9,358 nucleotides of DNA, from NCBI GenBank assembly GCA_015494485.1, contig WGBF01000426.1:1-9358 (forward strand), in the 5' to 3' direction. The DNA is from a bacterium (GTDB lineage: Bacteria; Calditrichota; Calditrichia; RBG-13-44-9; J042). The notes under the pieces are model-generated. The model made no database searches. It was not told where the DNA came from and worked only from the letters and a program-made list of their open reading frames with translations. A program made the position numbers and the translations under genes. Within the stretch, counting starts at the first letter, position 1, and each line of letters starts with the position of its first letter. Below are positions 1 through 6,961 of this stretch, piece by piece.

Positions 1-140
1 ATACCTATAGAAAATTAAAGAATAGGCTCAAATTTGCAAAAATAAGAAAATATTAACATTTTTATGTTCGATGTTCCAGAATAACTCTGGTTTACGTGTT
101 GAAAAAATTTTAACGACACATCCTACGAATAATCAAGGGG

Positions 141-290
141 CGGTATAAATATGGAAAAAACGTCTCAGAATTCAAAATTAAAATTCAAATTGTGTGATGA
201 ATGGCAAGGGTTGTAATAACAGCAACCCGATGAGAGTCGAAACAGTGTCTATAAGGCAATGATAATTTATTTACTCACCCGGTATAAATA
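141..290. repeat. Two copies of an 11-bp word, CGGTATAAATA
   Basis: CGGTATAAATA occurs at 141-151 and again at 280-290, in the same orientation. The right copy sits directly upstream of the -35 box at 295 and continues into ACCG, giving a small imperfect dyad (CGGT...ACCG, 280-294). The left copy overlaps the ATG of the 21-codon reading frame. The right copy's position next to the promoter suggests a possible regulator-binding site. The word is short and AT-rich, so chance recurrence is possible. Confidence 0.35.
208..228 (+). other. Hairpin upstream of the rrf2 promoter
   Basis: GGGTTG at 208-213 is complementary to CAACCC at 223-228, a 6-bp stem with a 9-base loop. No T-run follows it on the + strand, so it is not a typical intrinsic terminator. 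It lies upstream of the predicted transcription start and so would not be in the suf transcript if that promoter is correct. Its role is unknown. Confidence 0.35.
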
Positions 291-294
291 ACCG

Positions 295-323
295 TTGACA
301 TCAACGATTCCTACCATTATATT
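295..323 (+). promoter_or_regulatory. Consensus-like promoter of the suf operon
   Basis: A perfect -35 box TTGACA (295-300) is followed by a 17-base spacer and a -10 box TATATT (318-323), one mismatch from TATAAT. Transcription should begin near 330, leaving a leader of about 30 bases before the ATG at 361. The TTG that would extend the first gene upstream is part of the -35 box, so it cannot be the start codon of a message made from this promoter. The leader contains CGAC/GTCG arms separated by seven A residues (339-353), a possible operator half-dyad or small hairpin close to the start codon. Confidence 0.72.
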
Positions 324-360
324 AGCACGTCAAAAATACGACAAAAAAAGTCGGGTTTCG

Positions 361-807
361 ATGTTAAAGCTGAGTAAAAAAGTTGAATATGCGTTAATTT
401 CCATGATTTATATGGCGGAAAAATCGCCGGGGGAATTGACAACGGCCAAGGAATTATCGCAGCAATTTCGTATTCCCTCGGAGATTATGGGGAAAGTGCT
501 GCAGGGGCTGGCCCGTCAGGGTTTAATTAAATCCGTGCAGGGGGTAAAGGGCGGCTATCAACTGCCCCGTAATTTAAATGAAATTTCGTTAGCACAGGTC
601 ATCACCTCTGTGGATGGTCCCATTCAAATTGTAAATTGTGTGCAACATGATGACCGGTGCGAATGCGACCAATTTGATACCTGCAATATTCGTTCCCCAA
701 TGGAACAGGTTCAATACAGCATTTATCAGTTCCTGGATCAAATTACATTGAATGATTTGCGCAATCATAATTGGCAGTATGTGCGCATTCCGCAGTTGCA
801 AACATAA
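361..807 (+). CDS. Rrf2-family regulator with IscR-like cysteine cluster
   Basis: A 148-residue transcription factor of the Rrf2/IscR family and the likely regulator of the downstream suf genes. The N-terminus MLKLSKKVEYAL matches the family's usual start and leads into a winged helix-turn-helix (about residues 1-75), with the typical GVKGGYQL wing at 61-68. The following segment has Cys93, Cys100, Cys102 and Cys108. IscR uses three cysteines spaced CX5CX5C plus a histidine as its [2Fe-2S] ligands. Here the pattern is CX6CXCX5C, with one extra cysteine. The C-terminal helix keeps the ITLNDLRNH region typical of IscR relatives. The ATG at 361 is preferred because an upstream TTG at 295 lies inside the -35 box. 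No strong ribosome-binding site precedes it. Twenty-one bases separate it from sufT, so co-transcription and autoregulation in response to Fe-S status are inferred. A related repressor of the SufR type is also possible. Confidence 0.88.
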   Translation: MLKLSKKVEYALISMIYMAEKSPGELTTAKELSQQFRIPSEIMGKVLQGLARQGLIKSVQGVKGGYQLPRNLNEISLAQVITSVDGPIQIVNCVQHDDRCECDQFDTCNIRSPMEQVQYSIYQFLDQITLNDLRNHNWQYVRIPQLQT

Positions 808-814
808 CAGGCCA

Positions 815-820
815 AGGAGG
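815..820 (+). promoter_or_regulatory. Ribosome-binding site that sets the sufT start
   Basis: AGGAGG lies only 2 bases before an ATG at 823 but 8 bases before the in-frame ATG at 829. The normal 5-9 base spacing favours 829, which removes two residues (Met-Gly) from the longer reading. Confidence 0.7.
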
Positions 821-828
821 TAATGGGT

Positions 829-1131
829 ATGCCAACCAAAGAAGAGGTGTTAGAAGTACTTAAAAACGTCAACGACCCGGAAATTATGATGAACATTGTG
901 GATTTGGGTCTTGTCTATGATGTGATTATTGAAGGCAATAAAGTGCACGTTAAAATGACCCTTACAACCCCGATGTGCCCCGTAGGGCCAATGATTGAAA
1001 AAGAAGCCAAAGAACTCATTGAAGAAATGGAAGGGGTTGATGAGGCGGTGATTGAAATTGTGTGGGATCCACCGTGGAATCCCGGCATGATGAGCGACGA
1101 AGCCAAAATTGCATTGGGATACGATGTATAA
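829..1131 (+). CDS. sufT: SufT, MIP18/DUF59 Fe-S maturation factor
   Basis: A 100-residue single-domain protein of the MIP18 (DUF59) family, in the form found in SUF operons. Family members help mature Fe-S proteins, apparently by assisting cluster delivery to clients rather than synthesis itself. The hallmarks are visible: the DPEIMMNIVDLGLVYDV segment near the N-terminus, the TTPMCPVG loop containing the conserved family cysteine, and the C-terminal WDPPWNPGMMSDEAK block typical of SufT/PaaD-like proteins. It is the first structural gene after the regulator and precedes sufC by 41 bases. A PaaD subunit of phenylacetyl-CoA oxygenase shares the fold, but the suf context and the absence of other paa genes argue for SufT. 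Confidence 0.9.
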   Translation: MPTKEEVLEVLKNVNDPEIMMNIVDLGLVYDVIIEGNKVHVKMTLTTPMCPVGPMIEKEAKELIEEMEGVDEAVIEIVWDPPWNPGMMSDEAKIALGYDV

Positions 1132-1172
1132 AATGAAAATGTTAAAACCGTAAAATCAGGAGTAATTGAGTT

Positions 1173-1958
1173 ATGAGTACAAATAAATTCATCATAGAGG
1201 ATTTGCACGCGAATGTGGAAGGGCAGCCCATTTTAAAAGGTGTGAATCTGGAAATTGAGATTGGTCAGGTGCATGCCCTGATGGGGCCCAACGGGTCCGG
1301 TAAAAGTACGCTGGCCAATGTGATTATGGGCCATCCGGCATACGAAGTAACCCGGGGACGAATTTTATTTAAGGGACAGGACATTCTGGAGCTGGAAACG
1401 GATGAGCGCGCCAAGCTGGGGCTGTTTCTGGCTTTCCAGTATCCGGTTGAAATTCCGGGTGTCACAGTGGTTAAATTTCTGAAGCGCGCACTTGAGCACA
1501 AGCTGGAAGCCACAGAACCCGGCAAAAAGCTCCCTGTGACCGAGTTCTTGAAGGAGCTAAAGGAGAACATGCGCTATCTGGGGCTGGATGAAAAATTCGT
1601 AAACCGGTATTTAAATGAAGGCTTCTCCGGTGGCGAGAAAAAGCGGCTGGAAATTGTGCAGATGTTAACCCTGAAGCCGGAATTTGCCATTCTGGACGAA
1701 ACTGACTCCGGTCTGGATATTGACGCCTTGCGAATTGTCGCCAGTGGTGTGGAAAAATTGCGCGGCCCGAAATTCGGTGCGCTGGTCATCACCCACTATC
1801 AACGCATTTTGAACTACATCAAGCCGGACCGCATCCATGTGATGTTCGATGGGCGCGTGGTGCTTTCCGGTGGTCCGGAACTCAGCGAACAGCTGGAAGC
1901 TCAGGGATACGATTGGATTAAAGAAAAATACGGAGTGGAAGAAGTTTCCGCTTCATAA
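1173..1958 (+). CDS. sufC: SufC, ABC-type ATPase of the SUF scaffold
   Basis: A 261-residue cytoplasmic ATPase that binds SufB and SufD and powers conformational change during cluster assembly on the SufBC2D complex. It is not a transporter subunit, and no membrane segment or permease gene is nearby. All ABC motifs are present: Walker A GPNGSGKST at 38-46, Q-loop Gln89, signature SGGEKKR at 152-158, Walker B FAILDE at 171-176, and the switch histidine at 208 (VITHYQRIL). The DETDSGLDIDALR stretch after Walker B is diagnostic of SufC rather than of general importers. Length matches the family. CAGGAGT lies about 9 bases before the ATG. sufB begins 18 bases downstream, consistent with translational coupling of scaffold subunits. 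Confidence 0.97.
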   Translation: MSTNKFIIEDLHANVEGQPILKGVNLEIEIGQVHALMGPNGSGKSTLANVIMGHPAYEVTRGRILFKGQDILELETDERAKLGLFLAFQYPVEIPGVTVVKFLKRALEHKLEATEPGKKLPVTEFLKELKENMRYLGLDEKFVNRYLNEGFSGGEKKRLEIVQMLTLKPEFAILDETDSGLDIDALRIVASGVEKLRGPKFGALVITHYQRILNYIKPDRIHVMFDGRVVLSGGPELSEQLEAQGYDWIKEKYGVEEVSAS

Positions 1959-1976
1959 AACGAGAGGAGACATGTT

Positions 1977-3389
1977 ATGAAATCCTTAACCGACGTTAAT
2001 CTGGGCGTTAGTCCCGATAAATATAAATACGGATTTCACGATCCGGAAACTGCAGTATTTAAACCCCGCAAAGGGCTGAGCAAAGAAGTGGTAATGCAAA
2101 TTTCTGAGCACAAGCAGGAGCCGGAATGGATGCGGGAGTTTCGGTTGCGGGCGCTGGAAATTTTCATGAAAAAGCCCATGCCCAACTGGGGGCCGGATTT
2201 GTCCGCACTGGATTTTGATGATATTTATTACTACGTGAAACCGGCAGACAAGCAGGTGCGCAGCTGGGACGATGTGCCGGAAAACATTAAAAAAACCTTC
2301 GACCGCCTGGGAATTCCGGAAGCGGAACGCAAATTCCTGGCCGGTGTGGGGGCGCAGTACGATTCCGAAGTGGTTTACCACAACATTCGTGAGGAGCTGG
2401 AAAAGAAAGGCGTTATTTTTGTTGACCCGGAAACGGCAGTTCGGGAATACCCGGATCTGGTAAAAGAATACTTCGGTACGGTGATTCCGCCGGAGGATAA
2501 CAAATTCGCCGCGCTCAACAGTGCGGTGTGGTCTGGTGGAAGTTTTATTTACGTCCCGCCCGGTGTGAAAGTGGACATTCCGCTGCAGGCCTATTTCCGC
2601 ATTAATACCAAAAATATGGGGCAGTTTGAACGCACCCTGATTATTGCCGACGAAGGCAGTTTTGTTCACTACGTGGAAGGCTGTACGGCACCCATTTACA
2701 CCACCGATTCGCTTCACAGCGCGGTTGTGGAAATTATCGCTAAGAAAGGTGCGCGGGTGCGGTATTCCACCATTCAAAACTGGTCCGGCAATGTGTACAA
2801 CCTGGTCACCAAGCGCGCCGTGGCGTACGAAGAAGCAACGGTGGAATGGGTGGACGGCAACATCGGCAGTAAGATTACCATGAAATACCCGGCCGTGTTT
2901 CTGATGGGCCGTAAAGCCCACGGCGAAATTCTCTCCATTGCCTTTGCCGGTAAGGGACAGATTCAGGACACCGGTGGTAAGGTGGTGCACGTGGCAGACG
3001 AAACCACATCGCTGATCACCTCCAAGTCCATTAGCAAAGATGGCGGGCAGGCCAGCTACCGTGGATTGCTCAAGGTGTATCCGGACTTGAAAGGGGTAAA
3101 ATCCCATGTGGTGTGCGACGCGTTGATTATGGACCCCGATTCCCGCAGCGATACCTACCCCTACATCGAAATTGAATCCGATGATGTGTCCATTGAACAC
3201 GAAGCACGGGTGAGCAAGATTAGTGAAGACCAGTTGTTTTACCTGATGAGCCGCGGACTGACCGAACAGGAAGCAGCCACCATGATTGTAAACGGCTTTC
3301 TGGAACCGCTGGTCAAACAATTGCCGATGGAATATGCAGTGGAATTGAATCGCTTAATTGAACTGGAAATGGAAGGTTCTGTCGGTTAA
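1977..3389 (+). CDS. sufB: SufB, Fe-S scaffold core protein
   Basis: A 470-residue scaffold subunit that accepts sulfur from the desulfurase system and hosts nascent cluster assembly together with SufD and SufC. The C-terminal half carries the right-handed beta-helix repeats of the family. Key residues known from E. coli SufB have clear counterparts: Cys380 in VVCDALI (E. coli Cys405), His408/Glu409 in the EHEA motif (E. coli His433/Glu434), and Cys236 in VEGCTAP (E. coli Cys254, implicated in sulfur acceptance). The final DQLFYLMSRGLTEQEA helix is the SufC-contact region. It is somewhat shorter than the E. coli protein. It shares an N-terminal QEPxWMxxFRxxAL block (about 48-60) with SufD, as expected for paralogues. 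GAGAGGAGA ends six bases before the ATG. Confidence 0.97.
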   Translation: MKSLTDVNLGVSPDKYKYGFHDPETAVFKPRKGLSKEVVMQISEHKQEPEWMREFRLRALEIFMKKPMPNWGPDLSALDFDDIYYYVKPADKQVRSWDDVPENIKKTFDRLGIPEAERKFLAGVGAQYDSEVVYHNIREELEKKGVIFVDPETAVREYPDLVKEYFGTVIPPEDNKFAALNSAVWSGGSFIYVPPGVKVDIPLQAYFRINTKNMGQFERTLIIADEGSFVHYVEGCTAPIYTTDSLHSAVVEIIAKKGARVRYSTIQNWSGNVYNLVTKRAVAYEEATVEWVDGNIGSKITMKYPAVFLMGRKAHGEILSIAFAGKGQIQDTGGKVVHVADETTSLITSKSISKDGGQASYRGLLKVYPDLKGVKSHVVCDALIMDPDSRSDTYPYIEIESDDVSIEHEARVSKISEDQLFYLMSRGLTEQEAATMIVNGFLEPLVKQLPMEYAVELNRLIELEMEGSVG

Positions 3390-3423
3390 GCGAATGCCTG
3401 TTAAAAATTAAAGGAGTTTTTCG

Positions 3424-4740
3424 ATGAGTAGTGTAAGTACACCGGAAAAAGCAATTGAATATTTCAATAGAGATACATTAAAAACATTTTTGACCCGTCG
3501 CCAGGAGCCGGCGTGGATGGTAAAGTTCCGTGAGGAAGCCCTCAGTTTGTTTGAAATGCTGCCCTGGCCCACAACGGCTGACGAAGAATGGCGCCGTACC
3601 AATATCAGCAATATCTCGTTTGGGGATTTCCATTTTCTGGAGAATGAAGTCCCGGCAGCGGGAACCCAGGCAGGGCAAGTCGACGGATTGGCGGGCCGCA
3701 TTCACTTCCGGGGCTACGTGCCGAGCGAAGCGGTGCTCAGCCCGGAACTGCAGCAAAAAGGGGTGGTATTTACCACCCTGGCCGATGCGGTCAATTCCCA
3801 TCCGGAACTCATTCGGGAATATTTTATGACCCGCAATGTGCGGCCCGGCGAGGGAAAGTTCGAAGCGCTGCACGCGGCATTCTGGACGCACGGGGTGGTG
3901 TTGTACGTGCCCCGTAATGTGGAAATTGAACAGCCATTTCTGACCATTTTTGAGGAAGTTGGGGAGCAAAAGGCGACCTTTCCGCATGTGCTGGTCATTC
4001 TGGAACCGGGGGCAAGAGCCGCCTTTTTAAGTGAAATTATTAGTGGCGATAAAGGCGCTGTGTTCCGCAATTCCGTCATCAACCTGTTTGTACAGGATAA
4101 CGCCGCCCTGAAATATGCGGAAGTGCAGAATTTAAACGAATCGTCCTACAACTTCATGAACGGATGGAGCGAGCTGCAACGGGATGCCCATATTTATTCC
4201 CTCATTGGTACGTTTGGCAGCAAATTAACCAAGAACCGATTGGGTGGCGGTGCCATGGGGCCCGGTGCGGATGCGGAACTGCACGGGGTGTATTTTGCGC
4301 ATCACAAGCAGCATTTTGACCAGCGCACCATTCAGTACCACGAAGCACCCCACGCCCGCACCAACGTATTTTACAAAGGCGTGGTGAAGGACAAGGCCCA
4401 TACCATTTACCAGGGACTGATTCGGGTATTTAAAGGAGCGCAAAAAACGGATGCCTATCAGCAAAATAAAAACCTGTCCTTAAACGACGGGGCACGGGCA
4501 GATTCCATCCCCAGTCTGGAGATTGAAGCCAATGACGTCCGTTGTACGCATGGTGCCACGGTGGGGAAGGTGAACGAGGAAGAAGTGTTCTACCTCATGT
4601 CCCGCGGGTTGCCACGCGCGGAAGCGAAAAAACTTCTGGTGGAAGGTTTCCTGGATGAAGTGATTTTGCAGGCGCCGCAGGTTATTCAGGATATTCTGCA
4701 TCCCTGGGTGGCGCGGAAGCTGGAGAGCATTCAGGAATAA
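3424..4740 (+). CDS. sufD: SufD, Fe-S scaffold partner subunit
   Basis: A 438-residue paralogue of SufB that forms the other half of the SufBC2D scaffold and is thought to help acquire iron. The beta-helix core and C-terminal helical domain are complete. The diagnostic RCTHGAT segment supplies Cys374 and His376, equivalent to E. coli SufD Cys358 and His360, which lies at the SufB-SufD interface. The VFYLMSRGLPRAEA segment mirrors the SufB C-terminus. The N-terminal helical region has QEPAWMVKFREEAL, again matching SufB. AAGGAG lies 7 bases before the ATG, and 34 bases separate it from sufB. It is followed by the longest gap inside the cluster (186 bases), which contains a terminator-like hairpin. 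Confidence 0.96.
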   Translation: MSSVSTPEKAIEYFNRDTLKTFLTRRQEPAWMVKFREEALSLFEMLPWPTTADEEWRRTNISNISFGDFHFLENEVPAAGTQAGQVDGLAGRIHFRGYVPSEAVLSPELQQKGVVFTTLADAVNSHPELIREYFMTRNVRPGEGKFEALHAAFWTHGVVLYVPRNVEIEQPFLTIFEEVGEQKATFPHVLVILEPGARAAFLSEIISGDKGAVFRNSVINLFVQDNAALKYAEVQNLNESSYNFMNGWSELQRDAHIYSLIGTFGSKLTKNRLGGGAMGPGADAELHGVYFAHHKQHFDQRTIQYHEAPHARTNVFYKGVVKDKAHTIYQGLIRVFKGAQKTDAYQQNKNLSLNDGARADSIPSLEIEANDVRCTHGATVGKVNEEEVFYLMSRGLPRAEAKKLLVEGFLDEVILQAPQVIQDILHPWVARKLESIQE

Positions 4741-4777
4741 GAAGTGGCATGAAAAGCATTTCAAGAATTGTGAACGG

Positions 4778-4812
4778 CACCTGCCAGACTGTCCTGTCCG
4801 GCAGGTGTTTTT
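4778..4812 (+). terminator. Intra-operon terminator between sufD and the Rieske gene
   Basis: CACCTGCC (4778-4785) is perfectly complementary to GGCAGGTG (4800-4807), an 8-bp GC-rich stem with a 14-base loop. It is followed at once by TTTTT (4808-4812). This is a canonical rho-independent terminator arrangement on the + strand. Located 38 bases after the sufD stop, it could end or reduce transcription before the Rieske, sufS and sufU genes. Confidence 0.7.
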
Positions 4813-4813
4813 G

Positions 4814-4842
4814 TTGAAAGGAAAGCCGTGGAGAGGGATGAT
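4814..4842 (+). promoter_or_regulatory. Weak promoter candidate for Rieske-sufS-sufU
   Basis: TTGAAA (4814-4819), 17 bases, then GATGAT (4837-4842) is the best -35/-10 pair seen between the terminator and the Rieske gene. Each box has two mismatches from consensus, so support is thin. An alternative is that the distal genes are fed only by read-through. Confidence 0.25.
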
Positions 4843-4926
4843 TCCCCTGGGAAATACAAAACAGTAGATTCTGACCACCATCGCAGTTAACTTTGCAGGG
4901 TAAATAAAACGAACGAGTCAGAAAAT

Positions 4927-5238
4927 ATGGCAAAGTGGATTCCGACATTTCCGGAAAGCGAGTTTACCAATCGGGTAAAGGTGTTTGAGTATGATGGCGA
5001 GCGCATTGCCATCTTTAAGCTGGACGACGGCTATTACGCCATTGACGATGAGTGCTCCCATGCCCATGCTTATCTGTCCGAAGGGGAATTATTTGACCAC
5101 ATGGTCGCATGCCCGCGCCACGGTGCCCGTTTTGACGTACGCACTGGTAAAAACTTAACCCTCCCGGCGGTACGACCGGTCAGATCGTATCCCACGCGGG
5201 TCGAGGAGGGGATGGTGTACATCGAGGTGGATGAATAA
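4927..5238 (+). CDS. Rieske-type [2Fe-2S] ferredoxin in the suf operon
   Basis: A 103-residue soluble Rieske protein without membrane anchor or signal peptide. The ligand set is intact: Cys43-x-His45 and, after 16 residues, Cys62-x-x-His65, in the contexts ECSHAHAYL and ACPRHGARFD. This resembles the small ferredoxin subunits of ring-hydroxylating oxygenases and the small subunit of nitrite reductase, and databases usually name it a non-heme iron oxygenase ferredoxin subunit. No oxygenase gene is present. Position between sufD and sufS, 11 bases before sufS, points to a role with SUF, either as electron carrier for persulfide or cluster reduction or as a substrate. That role is inferred. No good ribosome-binding site precedes the ATG, unlike the neighbouring genes. 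Confidence 0.9.
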   Translation: MAKWIPTFPESEFTNRVKVFEYDGERIAIFKLDDGYYAIDDECSHAHAYLSEGELFDHMVACPRHGARFDVRTGKNLTLPAVRPVRSYPTRVEEGMVYIEVDE

Positions 5239-5249
5239 CCGGAGGGGAT

Positions 5250-6530
5250 ATGCCCACCCAATCAGACATTCAACAAGCCATTCAGGCATTATCATTTAAT
5301 CCGTACACGGTTCGGGAAGATTTTCCGATTTTAAGCGAAATATTCCAGCGGGGAGAAAAACAGGTGCCCCTGGTTTATCTGGATAATGCCGCCACTACCC
5401 AAAAACCCCGGCAGGTATTGGACACCATTCTGCACTACTATCACCACGAAAATGCCAATGTGCACCGGGGTATTCACACGTTGGCGGAACGGGCTACGGA
5501 AAAGTACGAAAATGCCCGTAAGAAGGTCGCTGAGTTTATTGGGGCGCCTTCGGAGAAAACCATTGTCTTTACGCGGGGAACCACAGAAGCCATCAATCTG
5601 GTGGCGGGCAGTTGGGGACGAAAATTCCTGAAAGCGGGCGATGTGGTGCTGTTAAGCGAAATGGAGCACCACAGCAATATCATCCCCTGGCAACTGCTGT
5701 CGCAATCCATTGGTATTGAACTGCGCTACATTCCGGTAACGGAAGAGGGTACCCTGGTGCTGGACCAATTGCCCCAATTGGTGGACGAGCGCGTTAAGTT
5801 GATTTCCGTAACGCACATGTCCAATGTGTTTGGCACCATCAATCCGGTGAAAGAGATTGTGGCCTTTGCCCACGAACGGGACATCCCGGTGCTGGTGGAC
5901 GGTGCCCAGAGTGCACCTCACATGCCGGTGAATGTTCAGGAATTGGGCTGTGATTTTTACGCCTTTTCCGGTCACAAAATGTGCGGACCGACTGGCATTG
6001 GCGCACTGTATGCTACTGAACGCTGGCTGGAGGAAATGGACCCCTATCATGGCGGCGGAGAAATGATTCGCTCCGTGTGGTGGGACCGCGCCACCTGGAA
6101 CGACATTCCTCACAAGTTTGAAGCCGGTACCCCTAATATTGCCGGTGCCATTGCCTTTGGTGCGGCCATTGATTACCTGCAACGCCTTGGGATGGATGCC
6201 ATTCACCAATACGAACAGGCATTAACCCGGTATGCGCTGGAGCGGTTAGAGGATATTCCCGGCTTTCGTATATTTGGTCAGGCGCCCGAGCGTGGGGGCG
6301 TGATATCCTTTTATGTGGGCAATATTCATCCCCATGATGTGGCCCAGTTTCTGGATGCTGACGGGGTAGCTGTCCGGGCTGGCCACCATTGTGCCCAGCC
6401 GCTAATGCGCAAACTGGGTATTCCCGCAACAGCACGGGCCAGTTTTTACTTTTACAACACCCCGGAAGAAGTGGATATTCTGGTTCAAAGTATTCGCAAA
6501 TTGAAGGAGTTTTTTGGCGATGGCTTTTGA
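5250..6530 (+). CDS. sufS: SufS, class II cysteine desulfurase
   Basis: A 426-residue pyridoxal-phosphate enzyme that converts L-cysteine to alanine and carries the released sulfur as a persulfide for SufU. The PLP lysine is Lys243 in FSGHKMCGPTGIG, the catalytic cysteine is Cys381 in VRAGHHCAQPLM, and the cofactor-stacking His pair is in EMEHHSNIIPWQ (140-141). The RAGHHCAQP context and lack of the longer IscS loop mark it as group II (SufS/CsdA type). It is about 20 residues longer than common SufS proteins, the excess being at the N-terminus before REDFPIL. GGAGGGG (5241-5247) lies immediately upstream of the ATG. The last 11 bases overlap the start of sufU, a strong sign of translational coupling. 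Confidence 0.97.
   Translation: MPTQSDIQQAIQALSFNPYTVREDFPILSEIFQRGEKQVPLVYLDNAATTQKPRQVLDTILHYYHHENANVHRGIHTLAERATEKYENARKKVAEFIGAPSEKTIVFTRGTTEAINLVAGSWGRKFLKAGDVVLLSEMEHHSNIIPWQLLSQSIGIELRYIPVTEEGTLVLDQLPQLVDERVKLISVTHMSNVFGTINPVKEIVAFAHERDIPVLVDGAQSAPHMPVNVQELGCDFYAFSGHKMCGPTGIGALYATERWLEEMDPYHGGGEMIRSVWWDRATWNDIPHKFEAGTPNIAGAIAFGAAIDYLQRLGMDAIHQYEQALTRYALERLEDIPGFRIFGQAPERGGVISFYVGNIHPHDVAQFLDADGVAVRAGHHCAQPLMRKLGIPATARASFYFYNTPEEVDILVQSIRKLKEFFGDGF
6504..6509 (+). promoter_or_regulatory. Ribosome-binding site for sufU inside sufS
   Basis: AAGGAG within the end of sufS. It is 10 bases before the ATG at 6520 and 4 bases before an in-frame TTG at 6514. The ATG gives MAFDDLYQEIILDHYRNP, the usual SufU N-terminus, so 6520 is chosen. 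Confidence 0.65.
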
Positions 6531-6960
6531 TGATTTGTATCAGGAAATTATTCTGGACCATTACCGCAATCCCCATAATTTTGGTGAAATACAACGGTCC
6601 TGCACCATCGTAGAAGAAGACAATCCCACCTGTGGCGACCAGATTAAACTCAGCCTCTGGGTGGATGAGAATAAGACCATTCAGGACATCAAATTCAGTG
6701 GGCAGGGATGTGCCATTAGCATTGCTTCTGCTTCCATTATGACCGAAACGGTGAAAGGGAAGACAACCAATGAGGCCAGAGAAATTGCCGACACCATCAT
6801 CACTACCATGCGGGGAGAAGGTGAGCCCGATGTGCTGGATGAATACGGTGATTTAATCGCCCTGAAAGGGGTAATTCAATTTCCGGCGCGGGTGAAATGT
6901 GCCACCCTGGCCTGGCACGCCCTGGAAGAGGCTTTGCAGAAAGCAGAGACGGGGGAGTAA
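6520..6960 (+). CDS. sufU: SufU, zinc-dependent sulfur transfer protein
   Basis: A 146-residue IscU/SufU-fold protein. SufU of Gram-positive type is a zinc protein that accepts persulfide sulfur from SufS and relays it to SufB, rather than being a scaffold itself. Its ligand residues match Bacillus subtilis SufU closely: Cys38 and Asp40 (NPTCGDQ), Cys64 (GQGCAIS) and Cys127 (VKCATLAW), against Cys41, Asp43, Cys66 and Cys128 there. The insertion between the second and third cysteines, characteristic of SufU over IscU, is present (residues about 78-125). No LPPVK chaperone motif is visible, which also argues against IscU. It is the last gene of the operon and overlaps sufS by 11 bases. Confidence 0.95.
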   Translation: MAFDDLYQEIILDHYRNPHNFGEIQRSCTIVEEDNPTCGDQIKLSLWVDENKTIQDIKFSGQGCAISIASASIMTETVKGKTTNEAREIADTIITTMRGEGEPDVLDEYGDLIALKGVIQFPARVKCATLAWHALEEALQKAETGE

Positions 6961-6961
6961 G

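Larger units (their letters stand above)
1..294. other. Gene-poor upstream region of the suf operon
   Basis: AT-rich stretch with no convincing gene, about 360 bases when counted to the first supported start codon. It contains two small palindromes: AACAT/ATGTT with a 4-base loop at 55-68, and CCAGA/TCTGG with a 5-base loop at 76-90. The second is followed by only three T residues, so it is a weak terminator candidate for a gene left of the window. A 21-codon reading frame begins with ATG at 151 and ends with TAA at 214-216. It has AAGGGG at 135-140 in a marginal ribosome-binding position. It has no recognisable sequence features and is probably chance. Confidence 0.6.

Noticed and set aside
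208..228. Hairpin considered as a riboswitch or upstream terminator
   Set aside because: No T-run, no conserved riboswitch core, and it lies upstream of the predicted transcription start.
823..828. Earlier ATG for sufT
   Set aside because: It lies only 2 bases after AGGAGG; the next in-frame ATG at 829 has normal spacing.
1986..3320. A 444-codon open frame on the minus strand opposite sufB
   Set aside because: It is the antisense shadow of a strongly conserved gene in codon-biased DNA; its translation is rich in His, Phe, Gly and Asn with no domain, and no ribosome-binding site was found.
4480..4948. Minus-strand frames of 133 and 88 codons spanning the sufD end and the following gap
   Set aside because: They mostly mirror sufD and run through the terminator hairpin; no motif or ribosome-binding site supports them.
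5652..6594. Two minus-strand open frames opposite sufS and the start of sufU
   Set aside because: Both lie wholly over sufS and the beginning of sufU, which carry all catalytic residues; the antisense products show no recognisable motif.
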